A DNA stretch of 40,018 bases from DASZKW01 sp035552775 (GTDB taxonomy: Bacteria; Actinomycetota; Acidimicrobiia; Acidimicrobiales; Palsa-688): positions 1-40,018 of the forward strand of contig DASZKW010000022.1 of NCBI GenBank assembly GCA_035552775.1. Direction: 5' to 3'. The number at the start of each line of letters is the position of its first letter. The first letter of the stretch is position 1. The notes beneath the pieces are model-generated. The model was not told where the DNA came from. It searched no databases and saw nothing but the letters and a program-made list of their open reading frames with translations. Position numbers and translations under genes: made by a program. Below are positions 8,997 to 16,936 of the stretch, one piece after another.

Positions 8997-9524
8997 TCAG
9001 CTCCCGCTGGACCGGGTGAAGGCCATGGGTGCGCTCTGGCCGTTGGCGGTGACCGTGACGGTGAAGGCGTGGCCGGGGGGCGCGAGCACGTTGTTGCCGT
9101 AGTGGAAGTCCTTCTGGCCCTCCCCCAGCCCTTGCATGGTGGCAACCGGCACGGCCACGGTGGTACCGGCGGTCGTGTCGCGCAGGGTGATCGTCGGGTG
9201 GGCGCCGGTCACCACCCTGTCGGTGCCGACCGAGCAGATGTGGACCTCGAGGTGCTGGGCGTCGGGTCCGCTGGCCATCGACATGGTCCCTCCGAACATG
9301 GTCTCGCCGCGGGCGCCGGCCGGCGCCTGGCCGGGAGCGTACATCTGCCCTACCGGTCCGACGTCGAGCACGTAGCGGTAGCTCTTGGTGGTGGCGGTGG
9401 CCACCGCTCCCTGGGTGCTGCATCCGACGGCCGTGCTGGTCGACGAGCTGGGGCTACTGCCGCAGCCGGCGAGGACACTCGCCGCGGTCGCGCCCACGAG
9501 CAGCGTAGCCACTCGCCTAAGCAC
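8997..9524 (-). CDS. Secreted lipoprotein, unknown function
   Basis: A 175-residue protein. GTG 9524 gives a clean lipoprotein signal (MLRRVATLLVGATAASVLAGC) with lipobox LAGC and lies about 8 nt after GAGGA. Upstream GTG 9620 would add an uncharged tail running through the palindrome at 9579-9609 and is less likely. The mature part is a Ser/Thr linker followed by a beta-rich domain (HLEVHICSVGTDRVVTGAHPTITLRDTTAG) ending in FTVTVTANGQSAPMAF. I recognise no named family. It is followed at 4 nt by the ABM protein. Confidence 0.65.
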   Translation of the reverse strand: MLRRVATLLVGATAASVLAGCGSSPSSSTSTAVGCSTQGAVATATTKSYRYVLDVGPVGQMYAPGQAPAGARGETMFGGTMSMASGPDAQHLEVHICSVGTDRVVTGAHPTITLRDTTAGTTVAVPVATMQGLGEGQKDFHYGNNVLAPPGHAFTVTVTANGQSAPMAFTRSSGS

Positions 9525-9578
9525 CTCCGGTTCCTCGCAAAGGACTCCCTTGGCAAGTAGATCAAAGATCGACATTGT

Positions 9579-9609
9579 GCAGTTGAATACCGTATAGGTA
9601 TCCAACTGC
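9579..9609. promoter_or_regulatory. 31-bp near-perfect palindrome, probable operator
   Basis: Arms GCAGTTGAATACC (9579-9591) and GGTATCCAACTGC (9597-9609) match at 12 of 13 positions around the spacer gtata. The site lies 54 bp upstream of the lipoprotein start. Size and symmetry suit a TetR-type dimer site. No candidate regulator gene is adjacent. Confidence 0.5.
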
Positions 9610-9678
9610 ACACTCGTCACACCCGCCGGGCGGGGATCGGGTCGTCGCCGACGAGCTTGTCAATAAAGGCTATCGGCG

Positions 9679-10926
9679 TCAACCCGTCATCCACGACCCG
9701 AGCCGGTCCAGGTAGGGCGCGAAAGCGTCGCTCACCTGCCCGGCGTTCAAGGCGAAGTCGTCGAGACCGTAGTTGTGGGGGCCGTGCAGGTGCTGGGGGT
9801 TGGCGACCAGCCACCTGCCCATGTCGGCCCGCACCTCCGCCCGCAGTGGCCGCCCGAGCCGGTCGTAGACCTCGCCCATTACCGCCAACGGCTCGGCGAC
9901 CAGCCGGCCGTAGGAGACGTCGACGAACCGGGAGGCGCCGGCCGCCTCGCGTACCGCGAGGGCGCGCCGTACGGCGAGGCAGGAGCGCTCCAGAGCCTGG
10001 CGGCCAACCAGCCCTGGGTCCAGCCGTTCGGTATGGGGCGCCCGGACGGTGCGGATGAGGCTGGCATAGGAGGGGACAGCTTCCACCGGGTGACGGTGGC
10101 AGTGCAGCACCACCGCTCGGGGGATGGCGTCGAGCAGGGCGTCGAGGTGGCCGAGGTGGCCCGGCGACTTGAGCACCCAGGTACTGGCCGGCGACGCTGC
10201 CCCGGGCTCCGGGGGAACACTCAGCCCCGACGCGTCCGCCCCGCCATCGGGGGCTGCGCCGCGCTCGTCCTCGGTCATCGCCGCCAGCTGGAGGGCGTAG
10301 TAGCGGTACTCGTCGCGTAGGGGATCGGTGGCGAACCAGGCGGAGTAGGCGTCGGCGTCGACCATGTCGTCGATGTGCTGGCTGGCAAAGCTGTTCTGGA
10401 GCAGGGCGTCGCACTCCTCGGGACCCTCGGCGGTGGCGGGATGGACAGCCCTCATGCCGGGTGCGAGCTGGTAGAACCTGGCCAGCCACGCCTGTGCCTG
10501 CTCGACCAGGGCGGCCTTGCCGGGAGCCTTCTCGCCGAGTGGCGGGAACGGGCGCAGCGCCTCCCACAGGCGCAGGGCGCGAAGCTCGCCGTCGAGAGCC
10601 AGCAGGTTGTGCACCAGGGTGGTCCCGGTGCGGGGCAGCCCTGTGACCACCACCGCGGTGGTGGGCCCATCGCGCAGGTCGGGTCGGCACCTCAGGCGGT
10701 CCTGCAACGCCAGGCGGTTACGGAGGTGGCGCAGCACGACGCTTCGCAGTACCCCCCACCCCGCCGGCGTGAGCGCCGCGCTACGGGTGCAGGAATCGAG
10801 GAGCAGCCCGAGGGTGGCGGTGAAGCCCAGGTCCCCCCAGTCGTCGCTCGCCGCCCGGGACGCAGCCTCGTCCATGAGGGACTCGACCGAGAGGGGCGCC
10901 GCCGCGCTCAGGGCTCCGTCGACCAC
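9679..10926 (-). CDS. Sulfotransferase family protein (PAPS-dependent type)
   Basis: About 415 residues. The phosphosulfate-binding loop TGLPRTGTTLVHNLLA and the 3'-phosphate region HCHRHPVEAVPSYASLIRT are both clear. The N-terminal helical part (LSVESLMDEAASRA...AALTPAGWG) and the C-terminal HGPHNYGLDDFAL match the Sulfotransfer_3 family. A Gly/Pro insertion (SGLSVPPEPGAASPAS) sits in the middle. GTG 10926 is taken as the start because it lies just before the family's first helix; this overlaps the CoA-transferase stop by 19 nt. The enzyme would transfer sulfate to a hydroxyl or amine of a small molecule. The acceptor is not predictable. Confidence 0.8.
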   Translation of the reverse strand: MVDGALSAAAPLSVESLMDEAASRAASDDWGDLGFTATLGLLLDSCTRSAALTPAGWGVLRSVVLRHLRNRLALQDRLRCRPDLRDGPTTAVVVTGLPRTGTTLVHNLLALDGELRALRLWEALRPFPPLGEKAPGKAALVEQAQAWLARFYQLAPGMRAVHPATAEGPEECDALLQNSFASQHIDDMVDADAYSAWFATDPLRDEYRYYALQLAAMTEDERGAAPDGGADASGLSVPPEPGAASPASTWVLKSPGHLGHLDALLDAIPRAVVLHCHRHPVEAVPSYASLIRTVRAPHTERLDPGLVGRQALERSCLAVRRALAVREAAGASRFVDVSYGRLVAEPLAVMGEVYDRLGRPLRAEVRADMGRWLVANPQHLHGPHNYGLDDFALNAGQVSDAFAPYLDRLGSWMTG

Positions 10927-12728
10927 GGTGACACCGGGACGCGACAGGTGGCGCTCACAGGTTCGAACAGGTTGGACAGGGCGGCCTCCTCGGGGAGCAC
11001 GGCGAGGTCCCCGGCGACCACCGCGGCGGGGAGACCGGCGGCCACCAGGCGAGCGCACAACCCGTCGGCCCGGTCGCCGGCGAAGTGCTCGGCCACCGCC
11101 TTGGCCAGCGCGGACCGGCCCCCCCGGTCTGGCTTAACCCCGCAGACCTCGCCGAGCAGCGCCAGGTCGTCGTCGCTCTCGACGCTCACCACCACCGCGC
11201 CGTCGACGGTCTCGAGGGGTCGGTCCAGGAGATCCCATCGTGGCCGGCCTCCCCGCCGCCCGACCTCCTGGCGCGCCCGCAGGCCGGCCAGGACATGGGA
11301 CTCGAGGGTGAGGGCGCCGGCCAGCAGGGACGAGCCCACCAGGCGCCCCTGGCCGTCACCGCAGCGGCCGTAGAGCGCGCCGAGGATCCCCTCGCAAGTG
11401 ACGAGGGCTCCCATGAAGTCGGTGAGCAGGACCCGGCTGGTACGGGGCCGTTCGCCGGGCGGGGTGAGGGCCTCGCCGAACCCGGCGAACGCCTGGACCA
11501 AGAAGTCCAGCCCCAACACGTCCTTGCGGTCCGGGCGTTGGCCCCAACCGGACGCCTGGGCGTAGACAAGGCCGGGTCGGTGCGCGGATAGGTCCTCGGG
11601 CCCGAGCGCCCACTCCTGAGCCTTGCCGGGGCGCCAGTTGTGGAGGAACACGTCCGCACCACGCACGATCTCGGCCAGCTGGTCACGCCCGGACGTGGTG
11701 GTGAGGTCCACCTCGACGGCGTTCTTTCCCCGGTTCCAGCACCGGAAGAACGATCCGGTCCCGTCGGCGAGGGGGGCGACCATCCGTCCGACGTCGCCGC
11801 CAGGCGGCTCCACCTTGACCACCTCCGCACCGAGCATCTGGAGGAGGAGGGTGGCGAGGGGACCCTGCATGCGGGTGGTGGCCTCGACCACGACCAGCCC
11901 CGCCAAGGGACTGTCCACGCCGCTCGGGGCCGGCGCCCCGCTCAGAGGGCCGCTCGGGGCCAGGGGGTCGAGGGAAGGATGGGCATCGTCCACGTGGAGG
12001 TCGACCAGCACCTCGGAGTAGATCCGCAGCGGGCACAGGCTGACGCCGTACTCCCCCGCCAGGCGGGACAGCTCCGACAGGGCGTAACGGGCCGTGGTCT
12101 GGTGCAGGCTGGCCGGCAGCGCGCAGCGCCCGCGGAAGTAGCGGGGCCGGAAATGGCCCCACGCCGGCCCGAGGTCGGCATCGGGAACGCCCAGGCGAAG
12201 CCAAAAGGCGCGCCACACGTCGGCGTCGAGGGTGTCCATCTCGAACCAGAAGCCGTCGGAGGTCCGAAATGGTGGCCCCGGCGCCGGGTCGGCCAGAGCC
12301 GGCACCGGCCACGGTTCGTCACCGGAGGTGGCGGCGGCGATGTAGTGGGAACCCTGCAGGAGCGCTGCCTGCAGCGCCGAGGTCCGCACCGCGGTGTCAG
12401 GGCGCCCCCGGGCCCGGCCGACGAGGCTGGCGAGCACGCCCACGGCGGCCAGCACGCCGGCGCCGACCGAGGCGATCTCGAGGCCTATCCGCCGGGGGTG
12501 CCCGTCGTCCCAGCCGTTGACTGTCGCCAGGCCCGACATGGCCTGCACCGCCGCCTCGGAGCCCCGGCGCCCCGGCTCCACGCGTGCCGGGCCGAACCAA
12601 CTCACCGCCCAGTCGACCGACGAGGCCTCGTCGACTCCGATGCCGTAGGACGCCAGGCGGTCCAGGCACGTCGTGTGCGCGAGCGCGGGGCCCGCCGGCG
12701 TCGACGCTGCGCTCGCCGCCGGCGTCAC
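10908..12728 (-). CDS. Double-domain CaiB/BaiF family III CoA-transferase
   Basis: A 606-residue protein, longer than the usual ~400. The second half (from about 273) is a full family III domain: AGLVVVEATTRMQGPLATLLLQMLGAEVVKVEPP, the nucleotide-binding NRGKNAVEVDL, and catalytic Asp D408 in LGLDFLVQAFAGFG. The first 250 residues look like a second, partial copy in which the equivalent position is Glu (SEAAVQAMSG, E58). A Pro/Ser linker encoded partly by the dispersed 23-bp repeat (11936-11958) joins the halves. The reaction would be CoA transfer between acyl-CoA and a free acid. GTG start overlaps the ABC ATPase stop as GTGA. Confidence 0.82.
   Translation of the reverse strand: MTPAASAASTPAGPALAHTTCLDRLASYGIGVDEASSVDWAVSWFGPARVEPGRRGSEAAVQAMSGLATVNGWDDGHPRRIGLEIASVGAGVLAAVGVLASLVGRARGRPDTAVRTSALQAALLQGSHYIAAATSGDEPWPVPALADPAPGPPFRTSDGFWFEMDTLDADVWRAFWLRLGVPDADLGPAWGHFRPRYFRGRCALPASLHQTTARYALSELSRLAGEYGVSLCPLRIYSEVLVDLHVDDAHPSLDPLAPSGPLSGAPAPSGVDSPLAGLVVVEATTRMQGPLATLLLQMLGAEVVKVEPPGGDVGRMVAPLADGTGSFFRCWNRGKNAVEVDLTTTSGRDQLAEIVRGADVFLHNWRPGKAQEWALGPEDLSAHRPGLVYAQASGWGQRPDRKDVLGLDFLVQAFAGFGEALTPPGERPRTSRVLLTDFMGALVTCEGILGALYGRCGDGQGRLVGSSLLAGALTLESHVLAGLRARQEVGRRGGRPRWDLLDRPLETVDGAVVVSVESDDDLALLGEVCGVKPDRGGRSALAKAVAEHFAGDRADGLCARLVAAGLPAAVVAGDLAVLPEEAALSNLFEPVSATCRVPVSPWSTEP
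11936..11958 (-). repeat. Dispersed 23-bp GC-rich repeat, copy in CoA-transferase linker
   Basis: Read on the minus strand it is CCCGAGCGGCCCTCTGAGCG plus GGG, differing at only a few positions from the copies at 3586-3668 and 33289-33311. It lies exactly in the inter-domain linker of the double CoA-transferase. Confidence 0.7.
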
Positions 12729-14488
12729 CCTACGCTCCCGGTCGGCTCGCCGGCCGGGGCGGCGGTGGACCGGGCCAACGCCTCGTCACGGGCGAAGGCC
12801 GGCGCAGACTCGATGAGCCGTTGGGCGGCCTCGCTCTGGGGCCGGGTCGACACCTCCTCGGAGAGCCCTTCCTCCACCACCCGGCCCGCCTCCAGCACGA
12901 CTATCCGGTCGGTCACCTTCCGCACCACCGCCATGTCGTGGGAGACGAGCACCAGGCCCAGGCCCATCTCGGTCTGGCGTTCCCGCAGCACGGCGAGCAT
13001 ACGGGCCTGCTCGGAGGCATCCAGCATGGACGTGGGCTCGTCGGCGACGAGCACCTTGGGGTGGCACACCAGGGCCCGGGCCAGAGCGACGCGCTGGAGC
13101 TGACCGCCGGACAGCTCATGGGTCCGGGCCTCGAGGAAGGACCCCGACGGGGGCAGGCCCACGCTGTCGAGCGCCTCGGCAACGGCCTTCTTTCGCTCCT
13201 GCGGCGAGCCCTCGTGGGCGAGGTCGAGCGGCTCCCTGACAAGGGCCTCGACCGGTAGGCGCGGCGAGAGGGCGTCGGCGGGATCCTGCATGACAAGTTG
13301 TGCGCGCCGGCGCAGGTCGCGCGCGCCGGCCCGCCACGAAACGGACAAGGACTGGCCCTGCAATATGACGTCGCCGGCGTCGGGGGCCAGGTGGCCGGAG
13401 ATGATGCGGGCCAGGGTGGACTTGCCGCTCCCCGACCGGCCGATGAGGCCGACCGACTCGCCCTCGCCGACCGCTATCGACACCCCCTGCAGGGCCTTCA
13501 CCTTGCCGTCGCCCGTCCCGAACGTCTTGTGGACCTGGTTCACCGCCAGGAGGACCTTCAGCCCTCCGAAGTGACAGGCCACCAGTCGCTCACGGGACAG
13601 GACAAGGGGTGGGTGGTCGGTGGTGCAGACGGGCTCGGCCTGGGTGCAGCGGGGGTGGAAGGGGCATCCCGGTGCCACCGCCCGAGGATCGGGCGGCCTG
13701 CCGCGGATGGCCCGAAGGTCCTTGGTGGTGGTCATCACCGGGTACACGTTGACCAGCGCCCAGCTGTACGGGTGCGCCGGCGCTCCGACCACCCGGGAGG
13801 TGTCGCCCATCTCCATGACCTCGCCGGCGTAGAGGACCATGGTGCGCCGGGCCAGTCGGGCGGCGTCGGGCAGGTCATGGGAGATCACCACCAGGGCGAA
13901 GCCCCGGGCGGCGGCCAGCTTGGCCACCTGGTCGACCATCGCCTGTTTGGTGGCGGGGTCGAGCCCGGCGGTGGGCTCGTCGAGGACGACCAGCTCGGGG
14001 TCGAGGGCGAGGACCATGGCCAGCATGGCGCGGCGACGTTCGCCGCCCGAGATCTGGTGGGGGAAGCGGTCGAGGACGGCGGGGGCGAGGAGCAACTCGT
14101 CGGCGAGCTCCTCGGCCCTGGCCTTGGCCGCGGAGGCGGACATCCCGAGCCGCTCGCGCAGCGGCTCGGCCACCTGGGTGCCGACGGCGACGACGGGATT
14201 GAATGGTGCCCCCTGCAGGGCCAGCGCGATGGTGGACCACCGCAGCGAGCGCAGGGTCTCCTCCGACGCCCCGAGCATCTCCTGGCCGGCGACGGCGACG
14301 CTGCCGGTGGCATCGGGGGGCTGCACCAGGCCGGCCAGGCACAAGGCGAGGGTGGACTTGCCGGCGCCGCTCTCGCCGACAATGGACAGGGACTCGCCGC
14401 GCTGCAGGCTGAAGCTCACTCCCCGCAGGGCGTGGACGCCGCCCGGGAAGCTGACCCGCAGGTCCGTCACCTCCAGCACCGGATTCAT
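12725..14488 (-). CDS. Double ATP-binding protein of a dipeptide/oligopeptide/nickel-type ABC importer (DppD-DppF fusion)
   Basis: A 587-residue protein with two complete nucleotide-binding domains. First: Walker A GESGAGKST (38-46), signature ISGGERRRAML (near 146), Walker B LVVLDEPTAGLDP. Second: Walker A GRSGSGKST (350-358), LSGGQLQRVALARAL, VLVADEPTSMLD. Between them is the oligopeptide-transporter C-terminal motif CPFHPRC...VC (275-288). The ATG 14488 is preceded by TACGAT about 6 nt upstream and no Shine-Dalgarno sequence, so a leaderless transcript is plausible. No permease or binding-protein gene is nearby, so its partners must lie elsewhere or it serves a remote importer. Confidence 0.85.
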   Translation of the reverse strand: MNPVLEVTDLRVSFPGGVHALRGVSFSLQRGESLSIVGESGAGKSTLALCLAGLVQPPDATGSVAVAGQEMLGASEETLRSLRWSTIALALQGAPFNPVVAVGTQVAEPLRERLGMSASAAKARAEELADELLLAPAVLDRFPHQISGGERRRAMLAMVLALDPELVVLDEPTAGLDPATKQAMVDQVAKLAAARGFALVVISHDLPDAARLARRTMVLYAGEVMEMGDTSRVVGAPAHPYSWALVNVYPVMTTTKDLRAIRGRPPDPRAVAPGCPFHPRCTQAEPVCTTDHPPLVLSRERLVACHFGGLKVLLAVNQVHKTFGTGDGKVKALQGVSIAVGEGESVGLIGRSGSGKSTLARIISGHLAPDAGDVILQGQSLSVSWRAGARDLRRRAQLVMQDPADALSPRLPVEALVREPLDLAHEGSPQERKKAVAEALDSVGLPPSGSFLEARTHELSGGQLQRVALARALVCHPKVLVADEPTSMLDASEQARMLAVLRERQTEMGLGLVLVSHDMAVVRKVTDRIVVLEAGRVVEEGLSEEVSTRPQSEAAQRLIESAPAFARDEALARSTAAPAGEPTGSVG

Positions 14489-14842
14489 CGGGCGATCGTA
14501 GTCATTTGCGACAGTTGGTCCCCGGCGCACCAGTCGGGGCCCGAGTCCGTCCCACGCTTGGGTATTTGCCCCCCGCTGATCCCGATCGAGGTCAATTCGC
14601 GGTGCCGGAGGTACCCATTAGGAGACAATCCTCCCACGCCTGTCAATAGGTGTTAAACGCACCTATTGGCGGCCCGAAACGTACGGTTCGAATACATTTC
14701 GACGGCCCCAGTTGCTCCGAGCGGTCACGGGCTAACCTTTCGCTTTCTCACCCATGAATCCTTCTTCGCTGGGCACCGCCGGCGGCGTCGAGCCGTCCCC
14801 CATCGCCGTCCTCGTCAACCCTGCGCCGCGAACCGGGCGCTG
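14489..14842. other. Divergent intergenic region between ABC ATPase and glycosyltransferase
   Basis: A 354-bp region without a convincing gene. It is locally less GC-rich than its surroundings and carries the perfect inverted repeat at 14644-14668 and a possible -10 (TAACCT at 14734-14739) for the glycosyltransferase. The frame of the glycosyltransferase stays open upstream of 14843, but that stretch is Arg/Pro-rich and unlike the family. Confidence 0.5.
14644..14668. promoter_or_regulatory. Perfect inverted repeat, probable operator
   Basis: Arms CAATAGGTG (14644-14652) and CACCTATTG (14660-14668) are perfectly complementary around ttaaacg. It lies in the divergent region about 175 bp before the glycosyltransferase start. 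No T-tract follows, so it is more like a repressor site than a terminator. Confidence 0.45.
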
Positions 14843-16042
14843 ATGCGGGCCCTGTTCAGCTGTCTGCCGGGACTTGGCCACTTCCATCCCATGGTCCCTC
14901 TCGCCCAGGCCATGGTCGGCGCCGGCCATCAGGTTGGCTTCGCCACCGCCGAGCGGTTCTGCGAGCGGGTGGTCGCACCCGCAGGGTTCCAGGCGTTCCC
15001 CGCAGGGCTCAGTCCCATGCAGGTCGAGGAGCGGATGGCCTCCCCCCAGGCCGGTGACGGCGACGCAGTCCCTCCCGTCCCCTCGTCTGACAGCCCGACC
15101 GACACCGAGGTGGGGGCCCGCATGTTCGCCGGGGTGGCCGGCCCCGCCAAGGTCGCCGAGCTGACCAGGCTGATCAAGGCGTGGCGCCCGACGGTGATAG
15201 TCCACGACGCTTTGGACTTCGGGGCTCCGGTGGCAGCGGCGCGCGCCGGTCTGGCGTGGGCCGGCCACAGCGTCGGGGCCCTCCAGCCGCCCGAGCTGTG
15301 GGACCGGGCGGCGATGATCATCGCCCCGACCTGGCACGAGTGGGGAGTCGACCCGGGCCCGGCGGGCGGCATGTTCCGCTACCTCTACCTCGACATCTGC
15401 CCCCCCGCTCTCCAGGCACCCCACATCGCCGACATCACGGTGGCCCGCCCGCTCCGGCCCGTCATCTTCGACACCCCCCGAGCCGTGCCCGTGCCGACCT
15501 GGGTGCGCCGGCTCCCGCCGGTGCCCACCGTGTACGTCACCCTCGGGACGGTGTTCAACCACACCCGGGGGCTGTTCGAGACCATCCTCGAAGGTCTGAG
15601 CGCCGAAGCCGTCAACGTCATCGTCACCGTGGGTCGCAACCGGGACCCCGCCGAGGTCGGCGCCCAACCCTCCAACGTCCGCGTCGAGCGCTACATCCCC
15701 CAATCGGTCGTGTTCCCGCGATGTGACCTCGTCGTCTGCCATGGAGGGTCCGGCACCACCCTCGCCGCCCTGGCCCACGGCCTGCCTCTGCTCGTCATGC
15801 CTCAAGGAGCGGACCAGCGCTGGAACGGGGACCGCTGCGCCGCCCTGGGCGCCGGCCTGACCCTCTACCCCGCCGCAGTCACGCCCGAAGCTGTGCGGGC
15901 CGCGACCCGCGGGTTGCTGGACCAGCCGTCCTACCGGGCCGCGGCCGGACGCATCCAGGCCGAGATCAACGCCATGCCGGGGCCGGAGCAAGCCGTCGGG
16001 CTGATAGAGGAACTGGCCGGGCGGAACCGCCCGGGGGCATGA
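14843..16042 (+). CDS. MGT/UGT-family glycosyltransferase (GT1)
   Basis: A 399-residue enzyme of the macrolide/UDP-sugar glycosyltransferase type. The N-terminal acceptor domain starts MRALFSCLPGLGHFHPMVPLAQAM with the catalytic His in GHFHP. The C-terminal donor domain has VYVTLGTVFNHT, RVERYIPQSVVFPRCDLVVCHGG and the signature GGSGTTLAALAHGLPLLVMPQGADQRWNGDRC. ATG 14843 is chosen because the family begins at this strand. It would glycosylate a small lipophilic or polyketide-like acceptor. It overlaps or closely precedes a thioesterase-like gene, which suggests a joint role with an acyl-CoA product. Confidence 0.86.
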   Translation: MRALFSCLPGLGHFHPMVPLAQAMVGAGHQVGFATAERFCERVVAPAGFQAFPAGLSPMQVEERMASPQAGDGDAVPPVPSSDSPTDTEVGARMFAGVAGPAKVAELTRLIKAWRPTVIVHDALDFGAPVAAARAGLAWAGHSVGALQPPELWDRAAMIIAPTWHEWGVDPGPAGGMFRYLYLDICPPALQAPHIADITVARPLRPVIFDTPRAVPVPTWVRRLPPVPTVYVTLGTVFNHTRGLFETILEGLSAEAVNVIVTVGRNRDPAEVGAQPSNVRVERYIPQSVVFPRCDLVVCHGGSGTTLAALAHGLPLLVMPQGADQRWNGDRCAALGAGLTLYPAAVTPEAVRAATRGLLDQPSYRAAAGRIQAEINAMPGPEQAVGLIEELAGRNRPGA

Positions 16043-16095
16043 GGAGCGCTCGAGCGCCTCCCGTGCAGTCGGCCATCGCCCCTAAAGTCGCGCCG

Positions 16096-16509
16096 ATGGA
16101 ACAGGCCGCCACCGATGCCCTGCGCCAGGCCATGCCCTTCGCCGCCACCCTGGGCGTGGAGGTCGTGGCCAGCGAGCAGACCGAGGTGCGGGCCCGGATG
16201 GCGTGGGCAAAGGAGCGCTGCACCGACGGCGGCATACTGCACGGCGGGGCCATCATGGCCCTCGCCGACACGACGGGGGCCAGTTGCGCCTTCTTGAACC
16301 TGCCGGCGGGATCGCTCGGGACCGCCACCATCGAGTCCAAATCCAACTTCCTCCGCGCCGTGAGGGATGGATGGGTCGAGGCTCGGTCCCGCCCTCTCCA
16401 CGTGGGACGCACCCTGATCGTGGTGGAGACCGACGTAATCGACAGCGCCGGCCGCCTGGCCGCGCGCGTCACCCAGACCCAGGCCGTCCTGGGACCGCAC
16501 CAGGCCTAG
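16096..16509 (+). CDS. PaaI-type hot-dog thioesterase
   Basis: A 137-residue protein from ATG 16096, or 156 residues from ATG 16039, which overlaps the glycosyltransferase stop as ATGA. The hot-dog motif ILHGGAIMALADTTGASCA and the strand GTATIESKSNFLRAVRDGWVEA are typical of PaaI/YdiI acyl-CoA thioesterases. Start 16096 fits the usual family length; 16039 would fit translational coupling. It should hydrolyse an acyl- or aryl-CoA in the cytosol. Its stop overlaps the stop of the convergent small gene. Confidence 0.8.
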   Translation: MEQAATDALRQAMPFAATLGVEVVASEQTEVRARMAWAKERCTDGGILHGGAIMALADTTGASCAFLNLPAGSLGTATIESKSNFLRAVRDGWVEARSRPLHVGRTLIVVETDVIDSAGRLAARVTQTQAVLGPHQA

Positions 16510-16796
16510 GGATCCGCCCTCTCGTCGACCGCGGGCTCGTCGCCTGGGAGCTCGCCGTAGTGGCCGGGCGGATCGGACCCGAGGCCGCCGGGTGGCTCCG
16601 ACGCTGCGGGCTGCTCGGGCTGTATCGGCCCGCCCCCATGGTCCCGCTTGGGCGGTGGCTCGCCCTCCATGACCTCGTCCAACGCGTCATGGAGCTCGGG
16701 AGGCAGGTCCGACGCCGTCCCGTCAGCTTCGGCACGGGGTTCGGGGATCTCGAGCTCGGGTCCCCCGGGTGGATTCGACTGGATGTGCTCTACCAC
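16506..16796 (-). CDS. Small Pro-rich acidic protein, unknown
   Basis: A 96-residue, Pro/Glu/Asp/Gly-rich protein that is probably largely disordered. One possible helix is LPPELHDALDEVMEG (about 31-45). No family is recognised. Support for it being real is a strong ribosome-binding site (GGAGGTGA) 6-7 nt before the GTG at 16796. Its stop codon overlaps the stop of the convergent thioesterase gene. Confidence 0.5.
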   Translation of the reverse strand: MVEHIQSNPPGGPELEIPEPRAEADGTASDLPPELHDALDEVMEGEPPPKRDHGGGPIQPEQPAASEPPGGLGSDPPGHYGELPGDEPAVDERADP

Positions 16797-16936
16797 GCTT
16801 GGTCACCTCCATGGCCCGATGTCGGACCTTCGTATCGTGCCCCTCGCCACGGTCGCTCGAGGCCACCGGGTTGATACCCGCCCTCCACCGCCGACAACCC
16901 TGACGAGAAGCGGAACGGGGCGCCAGCGTTGAGGGC

